Origin: Nonomuraea turkmeniaca
Lineage (GTDB): Bacteria; Actinomycetota; Actinomycetes; Streptosporangiales; Streptosporangiaceae
DNA: 64,000 nucleotides
Assembly: GCF_005889735.1 (NCBI RefSeq)
Contig: NZ_VCKY01000001.1
Location: 62,001 to 126,000 of the forward strand
Reading direction: 5' to 3'
The translations under genes were made by a program, and so were the position numbers. Position 1 is the stretch's first letter, and each line of letters opens with the position of its first letter. Shown here one piece after another: positions 35,179 to 45,976 of this stretch. Under the pieces are notes generated by a model. The model was not told the origin of the DNA. It searched no databases and was given only the letters and a program-made list of their open reading frames with translations.

Positions 35179-35768
35179 GAGCCGCCGGCTGGTGGCGCGC
35201 CGGTCATACCGGCCGCAGGCCAGCCCGGGTCACCCCACGGTGGCGGCTCGGCGAGGGCGCGCAGCGCCTCACGGGTGTTGCGGCCCGCCCCGGCCGAGAC
35301 CTCCGCGCCGTCCTGATCGCGGGCGATCGCCACGACGAGTCCTTCCACGGGATCCCGGGAGAGCGTGATGGTGTGGCCACCGACCAGCAGCGCGTCGGCG
35401 GCCGGATGATCTGAGGGGGCGGCCCTGTCCAGCAGGACATGGGAACCGACGAGGCCGGCGACCGGGGTTCGATGGCGGCCGAGCAGCACGGGCTCTCCAT
35501 ACGGGTCGGCGACCTGGCGGACGAGGTCGCCGAGCTTGGACCGCGCCTCCGACAGCGGCACGAGGGGCAGGCCGCTCCACACTCCGCCCACCTTCGACAG
35601 CGGCACCAGTCCGGCCCACTCCCACCGCTCGCGGGTGATCATTACGGTCCTACCGTTCCTGGCCTCCTCCACGAGTGAGCCCCAGCGGGCGCGGGCGTTC
35701 TCGACGGAGAAGGGCACGCCGAGCAGCGCCACGAGTTCGTCGTACGACGGCCGCTCCGTGTTGATCAT
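35151..35768 (-). CDS. protein with two tandem Phd/YefM-like domains
   Basis: 205 residues starting MINTERPSYDELVALLGVPF. Residues about 22-62 (ENARARWGSLVEEARNGRTV, MITRERWEWAGLVPLSK) and again 75-118 (LSEARSKLGDLVRQVADPYG, EPVLLGRHRTPVAGLVGS) each have the N-terminal Phd/YefM antitoxin fold, apparently an internal duplication. A third segment (HTITLSRDPVEGLVVAIARD, then TREALRALAEPPPW) is of a different type. No toxin gene is adjacent. It could be an orphan antitoxin or a transcription factor derived from one. Confidence 0.7.
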   Translation of the reverse strand: MINTERPSYDELVALLGVPFSVENARARWGSLVEEARNGRTVMITRERWEWAGLVPLSKVGGVWSGLPLVPLSEARSKLGDLVRQVADPYGEPVLLGRHRTPVAGLVGSHVLLDRAAPSDHPAADALLVGGHTITLSRDPVEGLVVAIARDQDGAEVSAGAGRNTREALRALAEPPPWGDPGWPAAGMTGAPPAGGSYDPRRSAS

Positions 35769-35990
35769 CCGGAGATCGTAAGGCGCCTTACGGAATTTTC
35801 GCAAGCCACCTTGGAGATTCGCCAACATCGAGAGCACGATGTATCCAGCTCTCCGATGAAACAGGCCGAAGTAGCCGAAGTGCCGGGGCGGACCCGGCCG
35901 GCGCTTGCGGCGTGACATCAGGTGATGCTTCCGTCTGGCGGGCATCAGCACCCGCGGTCACGCCGCCGCACCGAGTATCTTGCCGCGCTC

Positions 35991-36890
35991 CTAACCGCAG
36001 TGTTCGAAGGGGCTGGTGTATGTGCTGGTGCCGATCGAGCCGCCCCACTTGACGCATTGTCCGGCCGCGTGGCGCTTCACAGGCCCCGCGTAGTAGCCGT
36101 AGCTGCCCGAGTCGGTCGTCCTGCTTTCCCCTTCCGGCTCCAGGAAGGCCGACATCGACGTCGACGTGCCGAGGTTCGTCGTCTTCAGCGTCACGACGCA
36201 GTTGTAGCCGTCACCCGAGTTGTAGAGCAGGTACGTACTGCCACCGATGAGGCCGGCCGAGTCGATGACCGAGTAACCGCTGCCGCAGACTTCCTCAGGG
36301 GTGTAGGGGTTGCCGCCGCACGCGTTCGTGCTCGTGATGGCCTTCTTCTGACCCAGGGACACGGTCACGCCGTCCACGGTCGGGCTGGTGTCCATCGCGC
36401 CGGTGGACGTCCGCTGTTCGTAGTGCAGGTGCGGCGCGTTGGAGCCGCCCGTCGAGCCGACAGTCCCGATCGTGGTGCCCTGGTTGACGCTCATCGAGCC
36501 ACCGGCCGACCGCGCCATAGTGGCGAGGTGGGCATAGCGGGTTCTGGTGCCGTCACTGTGACGGACCTCTATCCACTTGCCGTAGCTCGTGCTTCCCGCG
36601 TCGTAGAAGTACGCGGTGCCCGAAGCGGTGGCACGCACCGTTTCGCCGTTGATGTCATCGCCCCCATAGTCCTGCCAGTCGAGAGCACCCGAAGGGCTGT
36701 GGCCGGGGGTCCAGTTGTTGGCGTAGAAGGTCTTCCCGCAGTTGAACGGGCTCTTGTGAGCCACGGCCAGGGTGCTGATGTCCTGCGCTGAGGCGGCCTG
36801 GGGGATCAGGGCCGCCGCGAGGGTGACCAACAGGGCAGTGATCGCGAATCTGAGGGTCTTCGGCCAGGTCGGCCTGCCGGTTTCGGGCAT
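35991..36890 (-). CDS. secreted M23-type peptidoglycan endopeptidase
   Basis: 299 residues from ATG 36890 (GAGGTGAGC upstream). The signal peptide runs to about residue 35 (ITALLVTLAAALIPQAASAQ). The M23 core follows: HSPSGALDWQDYGGDDING with the first His/Asp zinc ligands, the YAHL motif, and GGSNAPHLHYEQR with the HxH zinc site. The first ligand pair has two extra residues compared with the common HxGxD form. The last 100 residues are an extra domain with cysteines (CGSGYSVID, NCVVTLKTTN, GQCVKWGG, FEHCG). It probably trims or turns over cell-wall peptide bridges. Confidence 0.86.
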   Translation of the reverse strand: MPETGRPTWPKTLRFAITALLVTLAAALIPQAASAQDISTLAVAHKSPFNCGKTFYANNWTPGHSPSGALDWQDYGGDDINGETVRATASGTAYFYDAGSTSYGKWIEVRHSDGTRTRYAHLATMARSAGGSMSVNQGTTIGTVGSTGGSNAPHLHYEQRTSTGAMDTSPTVDGVTVSLGQKKAITSTNACGGNPYTPEEVCGSGYSVIDSAGLIGGSTYLLYNSGDGYNCVVTLKTTNLGTSTSMSAFLEPEGESRTTDSGSYGYYAGPVKRHAAGQCVKWGGSIGTSTYTSPFEHCG

Positions 36891-37186
36891 GCTCACCTCA
36901 CTCTGGAAGGCGCGTATGGGGGGATACGGCTGGGCGCCCAATTCCTTGATGTCGATGAGCCCGTGGCGACGGAACTACGTTGGCGGCATGGTGATCAACC
37001 TCGGTGAGAAGGGAAAAAGCCGCCGTCAGGGAACATGTCGACATCTCGCCCGCCCATGGGGAAAGGACGGGTCGATCATGAAGATATCCCTGAAAGTTCT
37101 TTTCATCAATCTCTGCGGTATGAAATTTTGCGGCTATGCGGCGCACGTCCAGGTCGGCCCGGCGCGGGCCGACCTGGACGTCGTGA
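36891..37186. other. leader region of the M23 gene
   Basis: No gene supported. The minus-strand leader of the peptidase gene is long and GC-rich with the palindrome TGGGCGCCCA at 36931-36940. I looked for a c-di-AMP (ydaO) riboswitch, often found before cell-wall hydrolases, but could not match its conserved core with confidence. Confidence 0.35.
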
Positions 37187-39881
<2,695 letters not shown>

Positions 39882-40149
39882 GACGCCAACCCTACCTTCA
39901 TAAACACGAAAGATACAAGATAACGAATCGTCCCAGTTTAGTTCCGCCTCAGGCTCCGGCGTCCCGTCCTGATGGCCCTGGCCAGAGCAGTACGGGCGGA
40001 GCGTGCGGCCGGCCTATGGCGGCACCACCGATTCGACGACAGCGCGTACCCAGTCGTTGACGGAATCAATACGGTCTGGTCTTTACTCTGATTTGGGACA
40101 GTCTGTATGGTGCCGTTGTCAAGATCTACCGCCTTCATGAGGTTGAAGC

Positions 40150-40548
40150 ATGAACTGCAAGAAGCTCACGTCCGTTCTGCTCGGTTCCGCCGCTGCGGCG
40201 GCCATGCTGCTGACCCCGGCAACGGCCGCCTCCGCACAGGCAGGCGCACAGACCAGCGCGACAACCGCCGCGACGGTCGAGCGTGACAGCGTCAGATGCT
40301 CCAAGCCCAGCAGCAAGTGGGCCAACTACTCCTGGGGCGAAGGCAACACGAGCGTGACGATCTACTTCAACAATCACTGCAGCCACAAGGTCAGCGTGAA
40401 GATCACGTTCGTCCGGAAGGGGTCGGTCGGCGACAAGGCCGCCAAGTACCGCTGCATGACGGTCAACGCCAACACCAAGGGCAAGAAGAAGTTCTACGCC
40501 GCCGTCTACAAGCCGTATGCCGTGACCCGGGTCGCCCGCTGCAGCTGA
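40150..40548 (+). CDS. small secreted cationic protein
   Basis: 132 residues. The signal peptide MNCKKLTSVLLGSAAAAAML is cleaved near TAASAQA. The mature part of about 100 residues has four cysteines (VRCSK, NHCSHK, YRCMTV, ARCS), enough for two disulfides, and a high lysine content, especially NTKGKKKFYAAVYKP. No family recognised. Small disulfide-bonded secreted proteins of this kind can be inhibitors or antimicrobial in actinomycetes, but nothing here proves it. A strong terminator follows. Confidence 0.75.
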   Translation: MNCKKLTSVLLGSAAAAAMLLTPATAASAQAGAQTSATTAATVERDSVRCSKPSSKWANYSWGEGNTSVTIYFNNHCSHKVSVKITFVRKGSVGDKAAKYRCMTVNANTKGKKKFYAAVYKPYAVTRVARCS

Positions 40549-40585
40549 GCCGGCCGCCCGCGTCCCGATTTCCTGGGCTCCAAGC

Positions 40586-40623
40586 CGAACACCCCGCCAC
40601 CAGGTCTTGTGGCGGGGTGTTCG
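40586..40623 (+). terminator. bidirectional hairpin terminator
   Basis: CGAACACCCCGCCAC (40586-40600) and GTGGCGGGGTGTTCG (40609-40623) form a perfect 15-bp stem with an 8-nt loop between two convergent genes. Confidence 0.85.
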
Positions 40624-40686
40624 GGTCGTCAAGGTCCCGTCGGAGCCGCGCTTCGGCCATTCCCGCCGCCGCAGGCTCAACGCCGG

Positions 40687-41163
40687 TCAATTCTCCAGCT
40701 CCCACAGGCGCCGCCAGCGGACCTCGTCGTAGGTCCCCAGGAGGACCGTGTCGATCAACAACTCCAGCAGCAGGCGGTCTGAACGGGCGTACTTACGCTT
40801 GCGCCACCGGCCGCGTGACTCGGCCGCCGCCCTGATGACCTGCCATCCCTGGTCACACGGCTGGAAGTCCGCTTGGAACAGCTGGTCGCCCGTCCAGCTC
40901 CGGTGCAGGTACAAGCGATCGTGCTCGACGAAAGCGACCCACTTGTCGTCCATATCTGCCGGGACGTGGCCGCGCCGGATGATCTGCCACTCGCGCTCAC
41001 TCCACACTCGGTCAGGCGGCGGCAGAGCGCGGGGTTCGCGCAGCGGCTGTAAATCTCCCCAGTAAACCCTGGTCCCCATATCCTCATCGGGGGGCGGACC
41101 GGGCGAGCCGATCATGGCGTGGCGCCACACGGCGAACTGCGCATCGGAGGACGGCTTGTCCAC
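40687..41163 (-). CDS. hypothetical protein
   Basis: 158 residues. It is rich in Trp and Arg (VWSEREWQIIRRGHVPADM, DDKWVAFVEHDRLYLHRSW, RRLWELEN) and appears cytoplasmic with no signal or membrane segment. The central part resembles small self-contained domains that accompany Arg/Trp-rich enzymes but I cannot assign a family. It ends in DEVRWRRLWELEN and appears complete; neighbours are secreted-protein genes. Confidence 0.6.
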   Translation of the reverse strand: MDKPSSDAQFAVWRHAMIGSPGPPPDEDMGTRVYWGDLQPLREPRALPPPDRVWSEREWQIIRRGHVPADMDDKWVAFVEHDRLYLHRSWTGDQLFQADFQPCDQGWQVIRAAAESRGRWRKRKYARSDRLLLELLIDTVLLGTYDEVRWRRLWELEN

Positions 41164-41301
41164 GCCTCAAGGGTGGCACGTTTCTCGGATGCCGCCAGGC
41201 CCGTGCATTATCGTGGAGCTGAGTCCGGCACACTCTTCCTGTGCCGGACTCAGCCCACGATCGCCGGCCTGACGGATCGTCACCCCACGGACCGACGGGT
41301 C

Positions 41302-42171
41302 CTAACTCTTGCTCCAGATCGCCGCGAAGACACCACCCTCGGTGTCCAGGATCGTCGGCTTGTATCCCAGCGCCTTCATCTGGGTGGCCTTGAGCGTGTA
41401 GGTCAGGCGGGACAGGTTCAGGTACTCCTTCAGCCCGGTCGCGCTGCCCTTGCTCCACACGGTGGTGTAGAGCTTGCCGGGCTCGACGGCCATGAGGACG
41501 GGGCGCAGGCCCTGCTTCGCCTTCGCCAGGAGCTCCTGCCCACGCTGCTCCACGGTCTGGCCCAGGGTCACCTGGACGGTGCCCGTGGCGGCGCCGGCGA
41601 CCCAGACGGCTGCGTACAGCGGCCTCTCGACCGTGCCGTACACGTCCAGCGAGGCGACGCTGTAGCCGGCGGCGGCGAACTCGGCGTTGACCTTCGCGAA
41701 GGTCTCCTTCGTCAGGCCCAGCTGGGACTTGACCTGCTCGGTGGTCTTCTCGAAGACCGCCCCGAACACGGCGTTCGCGCCCGTGCCGGTACCAGTGATC
41801 ATGGCGGGCTGGAAGCCGGCCTTCAGCTGGTCGCTGATGGTCTTCTGCAGGTTGGTGGTGGAAAGACCCTGCAGGACGTTCACCTTGCGGGTGGTGTCCT
41901 TGATCCACACGGACGTGTACTGCGGGTTCGCCGCGTTCGACACGCTCAACGCCGAGGGAACGTAGCCCTTGCTCAGCAGCCCCTTGACGCGCTGCAGCAG
42001 CTGGGACCCGCTGAGTGCGTCGAGGGTCAGCCAGTCCAGCGGAAGGTTCTGCGCCGTCTGGGTGGTGGCCTTGGCGGGCGCGGCGGCCGCCGGAGAGGCG
42101 ATGGCCAGCAGGGGAGCGGTGGCCGCGGCCAGCACCGTAGTGAGGGCGACCATCCTCTGTGTGCGCCTCAT
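41302..42171 (-). CDS. secreted repeat protein (BTRD1-like repeats)
   Basis: 289 residues from ATG 42171 after AGGAGGATC. The signal peptide reaches about residue 31 (MVALTTVLAAATAPLLAIAS). Five repeats of a 45-60-residue unit follow, each with a G(Y/F/L)xP-x-x-[ILM] turn and an AxW(V/S)K-type end. These are GYVPSALSVS..YTSVWIKD, GFQPAMITGT..FGAVFEK, GYSVASLDVYG..YAAVWVAG, GLRPVLMAVE..YTTVWSKG and GYKPTILDTEGGVFAAIWSK. The pattern matches the bacterial tandem repeat domain 1 (PF17660) found in polyglycine-hydrolase and esterase-like proteins. No catalytic serine motif is obvious. Confidence 0.75.
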   Translation of the reverse strand: MRRTQRMVALTTVLAAATAPLLAIASPAAAAPAKATTQTAQNLPLDWLTLDALSGSQLLQRVKGLLSKGYVPSALSVSNAANPQYTSVWIKDTTRKVNVLQGLSTTNLQKTISDQLKAGFQPAMITGTGTGANAVFGAVFEKTTEQVKSQLGLTKETFAKVNAEFAAAGYSVASLDVYGTVERPLYAAVWVAGAATGTVQVTLGQTVEQRGQELLAKAKQGLRPVLMAVEPGKLYTTVWSKGSATGLKEYLNLSRLTYTLKATQMKALGYKPTILDTEGGVFAAIWSKS

Positions 42172-42493
42172 GATCCTCCTAGAAGGTATAGGTTGTCCCA
42201 ATTTTTGGACAAGAAGGGACCATAACAGAGAATGAGGGCGAGTTGACCAATAGTCACCATGATCGCAACATTCCCGTGTCAGAAAACCTCAGGTATCAGG
42301 GCAAGATGGACACCCACCCGACAGATGTTCTTGTTTTGCCAGCTCACCGAGGTTGGTAGCCGTCCGTAGCGACTTGGCGAAAGGGATCGCTCCACTGTTA
42401 CTCGCCGTCAATCCTCAGGTCGCCCGAGGCGATTAGGGTCTTTTCCCCCGTGATGGCCAGTGGAGGATTGTCAGGACCACCAGTTGAGTCGGC
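42172..42493. other. intergenic region
   Basis: No gene supported. It contains the upstream region of the BTRD1-like gene and the 3' end region of the response-regulator operon. Confidence 0.4.
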
Positions 42494-43135
42494 TCAGCCG
42501 TCGGCCGCCGGCTTGAGCAGGCCCACCTCGTACGCCGCCGCCACCGCGGCCGCCCGGTCCTTGACCTCGAGCTTGGCGAAGACATGCAGCAGATGCGTCT
42601 TCACGGTCGCCTCGGTGATGAACAGCCGGCCGGCGATCTCACGGTTGGTCGCCCCCCGGGCGATGAGCCTGAGCACCTCGAGCTCCCGCGGGCTGAGCGT
42701 GCGCTGTTCCGGCTCCCGTGCCTTCTGCCGCAGGACGCCGGCCACGGCAGGGGACAGGACGGTCTCGCCGCGCGCCGCCGCATGCACGGCGCGACAGAGT
42801 TCGGCCCGGGGCGTGTCCTTGAGGAGATAGCCGGTGGCGCCCTGCTCGATCGCGGGCAGCACGTCGGCGTCGTTGTCGAACGTCGTCAGCACCAGGACAT
42901 GGATGCCGGGAGTCTGCTCGCGGAGGCGGCGGATGACCTCCGCGCCGGTCATCTTCGGCATGCGGAGGTCCAGGAGCACGACGTCGGGGTTGGTGCGGAG
43001 GGCCACCGCGAGGGCCTCGGGACCGTCGGCCGCCTCGCCGACGACCTCGAAGGCCTCGTCGGCGTCGAAGATGCCGCGCAGGCCGTCGCGGACGATCGGG
43101 TGGTCGTCCACGATGATCAGACGAATCGGCGGCAT
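42494..43135 (-). CDS. NarL/LuxR-family response regulator
   Basis: 213 residues starting MPPIRLIIVDDHPIVRDGLR. Receiver Asp in DVVLLDLRMPKM, Lys in YLLKDTPRAEL, and the LuxR-type helix-turn-helix LSPRELEVLRLIARGATNRE with EATVKTHLLHVF. It is the last gene of an operon (ABC ATPase, permease, histidine kinase, regulator), 2 bp after the kinase stop. It probably controls this operon's exporter genes. Confidence 0.93.
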   Translation of the reverse strand: MPPIRLIIVDDHPIVRDGLRGIFDADEAFEVVGEAADGPEALAVALRTNPDVVLLDLRMPKMTGAEVIRRLREQTPGIHVLVLTTFDNDADVLPAIEQGATGYLLKDTPRAELCRAVHAAARGETVLSPAVAGVLRQKAREPEQRTLSPRELEVLRLIARGATNREIAGRLFITEATVKTHLLHVFAKLEVKDRAAAVAAAYEVGLLKPAADG

Positions 43136-43137
43136 GG

Positions 43138-44337
43138 TCACGATCCCAGGTTCGGGCCGGCGGGGATGGCCGGGACAGTAGTGCAGATCCCCGTCCCCAG
43201 ACCAGGAGCGGTCTCGATCACGAAATTTCCGGCTAAACGGGTGACTCTCTGACGCATCGCCGTGAGGCCGAACCCTCCCCCATCCGTCGCGTCCGCATCG
43301 AACCCACGCCCGTCGTCCCGTACGTCCAGCGCCACCACATCGTCCATGTACGACAAAGTGACCCGCACCCGATCGGCCGAAGCATGCTTGGCGACGTTGT
43401 GCAGCGCCTCCTGCGCCACCCGGAGGAGGGAGGTCTCGACTTCCGCGTGCAAGGGGCGGGGATCGCCGGTGACCCCCACGGACACGGCCACGCCCGTGCT
43501 CCGCGACCACTTCTCCGCGAAGTCACGCAGCACGGTCCCCAGCTCGGCTTCGTGTTCCAGCGGCCCCGGCCGCAGCGCCTGAACGGAGCGGCGGGCTTCG
43601 GTCAGGCTCTCCCTGGCCACGGTCCGCACCGTGTCCAGGCGCGACCGGGCCGCCGGCGCGTCCTCCCCGACCGCGGCCTCAGCGGCCTCCACCTGGGTGA
43701 GGATGGCGGTCAGCCCCTGGGCGATGGTGTCGTGGATCTCTCTGGCCATGCGCTGCCGTTCCTCCAGCACGCCGGCCTCGCGGGCGCTGCTCAAGAGCTG
43801 CGCGTGCAGGCTCGCGTTGTCCTCGGCGAGCGCCGCCAGCTTGGCGCTCTTGTCCTTCAGCTCCGCGATCACCGCCTTGTGCTGGTCGTTCTGCTCGGCG
43901 ATCGTCCTGATGATCAGGCCGGTGGCGGAGGCGATCAGCACGCCGACGACGAACGAGGAGAGCAGCTCGGCCGGGGGGCGGCCGGGCTCGAGGCGGGCGG
44001 CGACCAGCACGCCGACCGTGGCGGCCACCCCTCCGTACGCCCACCACCCGGGCAGCAGGGCGAAGCACTGGACGAACACCCCCACGCCGGTCACCGTGAA
44101 CACCGTGTCGATCCTGACCAGGACGGCGACCACGGCCAGCAGCACGACGAAGTAGGCGATCAGCGGCAACGGGCGCGCGGCCCACTTGGTCACGATCAAC
44201 CAGTGCCAGGCGGCCGCGAACACCGTGAGAGCCAGCACCTCCCACCGCCACTCCCGCAGCAGGGCGAAGACCGCGGGGAAGAGGATGAACAGGTACGGCA
44301 GCGCCGGCTGCACACGATCCCAGCGCGTGACCTCCAC
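43138..44337 (-). CDS. sensor histidine kinase
   Basis: 399 residues from GTG 44337, 14 bp after the permease stop; the longer frame to 44448 is not supported. Five or six membrane segments occupy the first 150 residues, followed by a coiled region (ELKDKSAKLAALAEDNASL). The HisKA_3 motif is EERQRMAREIHDTIAQGLTA and the ATPase has QEALHNVAKHASADRVRV, DDGRGFDADATDG and GFGLTAMRQRVTRLAG. Cognate kinase of the neighbouring NarL-type regulator. Confidence 0.92.
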   Translation of the reverse strand: MEVTRWDRVQPALPYLFILFPAVFALLREWRWEVLALTVFAAAWHWLIVTKWAARPLPLIAYFVVLLAVVAVLVRIDTVFTVTGVGVFVQCFALLPGWWAYGGVAATVGVLVAARLEPGRPPAELLSSFVVGVLIASATGLIIRTIAEQNDQHKAVIAELKDKSAKLAALAEDNASLHAQLLSSAREAGVLEERQRMAREIHDTIAQGLTAILTQVEAAEAAVGEDAPAARSRLDTVRTVARESLTEARRSVQALRPGPLEHEAELGTVLRDFAEKWSRSTGVAVSVGVTGDPRPLHAEVETSLLRVAQEALHNVAKHASADRVRVTLSYMDDVVALDVRDDGRGFDADATDGGGFGLTAMRQRVTRLAGNFVIETAPGLGTGICTTVPAIPAGPNLGS

Positions 44338-44351
44338 GCCGGCGCCAGGCC

Positions 44352-45077
44352 CTACCACCGGAACGCCCTCAGGGCGACAGAACCCGCGACGATCGAGATC
44401 GCGACCATGATGCCCAGCGTAATCGGCGACGCCACGCCGCCGGCCCAACCGTCACGGATCGCCTGGACCGCAGGGGCCATGGGCAAGAGGTCGCCGACGG
44501 CCCGCATGGAGCCGGACATGCTCTCGCGCGGAATCACGGCGCCCGACAGGAAGACCATCGGGAAGAAGAGGCTCAACCCGATCACGGTCGCGGCCCGCCC
44601 GGTGGGGGCGACGGCGCCGAGGAGGAGACCGATGGCGCCGAGACTGAGCGCGCTCAGCAACCACGCCACCAGCACCCCCAGGAGGTGGCCGGGCGCGTTC
44701 AGCCCGTACGCGACCGCGCCGATGGCGATGATCAGCGCCGATCCCAGCACGGCCAGCAGCATGTGCGCGGCCCACTGTGCCCCGAACAACATCGTCGGCG
44801 AGGCAGGAGTGACGCGGAGCCGCTTCAGCACCCGCCGCTCCCTGTAGTGCGCCAGCGTGGCGGGCAGGACGACCAGCGCGGCCAGGCCGACGACGAAGAT
44901 GATCAGCATCGGCACCGTCGCGTCGATCAGCGGCGTGCCGCCGGGCAGCGGCTTGTCGCCGCCGCGCAACTTGACCCAGAGCATGATCACGGGGAAGACG
45001 AGCGCGAAGAACGCCGACATCGGATCCCGGACGATGAGCTTCAGCTCGACGGTGACCACCTGCGTGATGCCTTTCAT
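44352..45077 (-). CDS. ABC transporter permease (ABC-2 type)
   Basis: 241 residues starting MKGITQVVTVELKLIVRDPM, the usual ABC-2 exporter opening. Six membrane segments. The ERRVLKRLRVTPASP loop matches the E-x-x-x-L-x-x-L-x-x-x-P motif of drug-type permeases. A second signature is the PMVFLSGAVIPRESM loop. It is coupled to the ATPase gene by a 4-bp overlap (45074-45077). Confidence 0.93.
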   Translation of the reverse strand: MKGITQVVTVELKLIVRDPMSAFFALVFPVIMLWVKLRGGDKPLPGGTPLIDATVPMLIIFVVGLAALVVLPATLAHYRERRVLKRLRVTPASPTMLFGAQWAAHMLLAVLGSALIIAIGAVAYGLNAPGHLLGVLVAWLLSALSLGAIGLLLGAVAPTGRAATVIGLSLFFPMVFLSGAVIPRESMSGSMRAVGDLLPMAPAVQAIRDGWAGGVASPITLGIMVAISIVAGSVALRAFRW

Positions 45078-45796
45078 ACCGCTTCCGTCCTTTCGGTCAG
45101 GGTGAAGTAGGCGTTCTCCAGCGAGTCGGATCCCGCCTTCGCGATCAGCTCCCGAGGCGTGCCTTCGGCGATGACGTGGCCGTGGTCGATGACGGCGAGG
45201 CGGTCGCACAGCGCCTCGGCCTCGTCCATGAAGTGGGTGACCAGCACGACCGTGACCCCGCGCTCGCGCATGGCGCGGATCAGACCCCACGTCGTACGAC
45301 GGGCGGCCGGGTCGAGGCCGGTGGTGAGCTCGTCGAGCATGACCAGCTCCGGGTTGCCGACCAGGGCCAGCGCGATGAACAGCCGCTGTTTCCAGCCGCC
45401 GGACAGGTTCGCGAACCGCACGCCCTTCCGGTCCGCCAGCCCCCATTCGTCCATGACCGCCCGCCAGTCGGCGGGCTTGTCGTAGAACGAGGCGTACATC
45501 CGCAACGCCTCGCCGACCTTCAGCGCGTCCGGCAGGGCCGCCTCCTGCAGCTGGGCGCCGATGCGCTGGAGCAGCACCCGCCGGTCGGTACGCGGATCCA
45601 GGCCGAGCACGCGCAGCGTGCCGCCGTCCGCCTGCCGCAGCCCCGACACGCACTCGACGAGCGTGGTCTTCCCCGCGCCGTTGGGCCCGGCGATGCCGAA
45701 GATCTCGCCGCGCTCCACCCGCAGGGTGACGCCGTCCAGCGCCGTGCTCGACTTGTAGCTCTTGCGCAGTTCGTTGATCTCGATGATCGCTGTCAT
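45074..45796 (-). CDS. ABC transporter ATP-binding protein
   Basis: 240 residues starting MTAIIEINELRKSYKSSTAL. Walker A is GIAGPNGAGKTTLVECVSGL, the signature is NLSGGWKQRLFIALAL, Walker B is ELVMLDELTTGLDPAARR (Glu preserved in DEL, unusual in place of DEP), and the H-loop is VLVTHFMDEAEALC. First gene of the operon with permease, kinase and regulator. The exporter likely responds to a compound sensed by the kinase. Confidence 0.94.
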   Translation of the reverse strand: MTAIIEINELRKSYKSSTALDGVTLRVERGEIFGIAGPNGAGKTTLVECVSGLRQADGGTLRVLGLDPRTDRRVLLQRIGAQLQEAALPDALKVGEALRMYASFYDKPADWRAVMDEWGLADRKGVRFANLSGGWKQRLFIALALVGNPELVMLDELTTGLDPAARRTTWGLIRAMRERGVTVVLVTHFMDEAEALCDRLAVIDHGHVIAEGTPRELIAKAGSDSLENAYFTLTERTEAV

Positions 45797-45976
45797 GATC
45801 CGAGATTCCCGTGTGCACGCGGCCGGCGATATCCACCGATCGGTTGATGGGGGTGGGCGCGCGCCGCGTCCGTAGCGGATCGGGAGGGGATCGTAACCCG
45901 CCGGCTCCAGGGTGAGGTCAACCGTTCGGGGCCCGCCGGTGTTCACCCATCGCCCCGCCGTTTCCCCTGGAGTCCC

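Noticed and set aside
36891-37186. Possible c-di-AMP riboswitch before the M23 peptidase gene
   Set aside because: The genomic setting is right, but I could not match the conserved ydaO core by eye, so no riboswitch was called.
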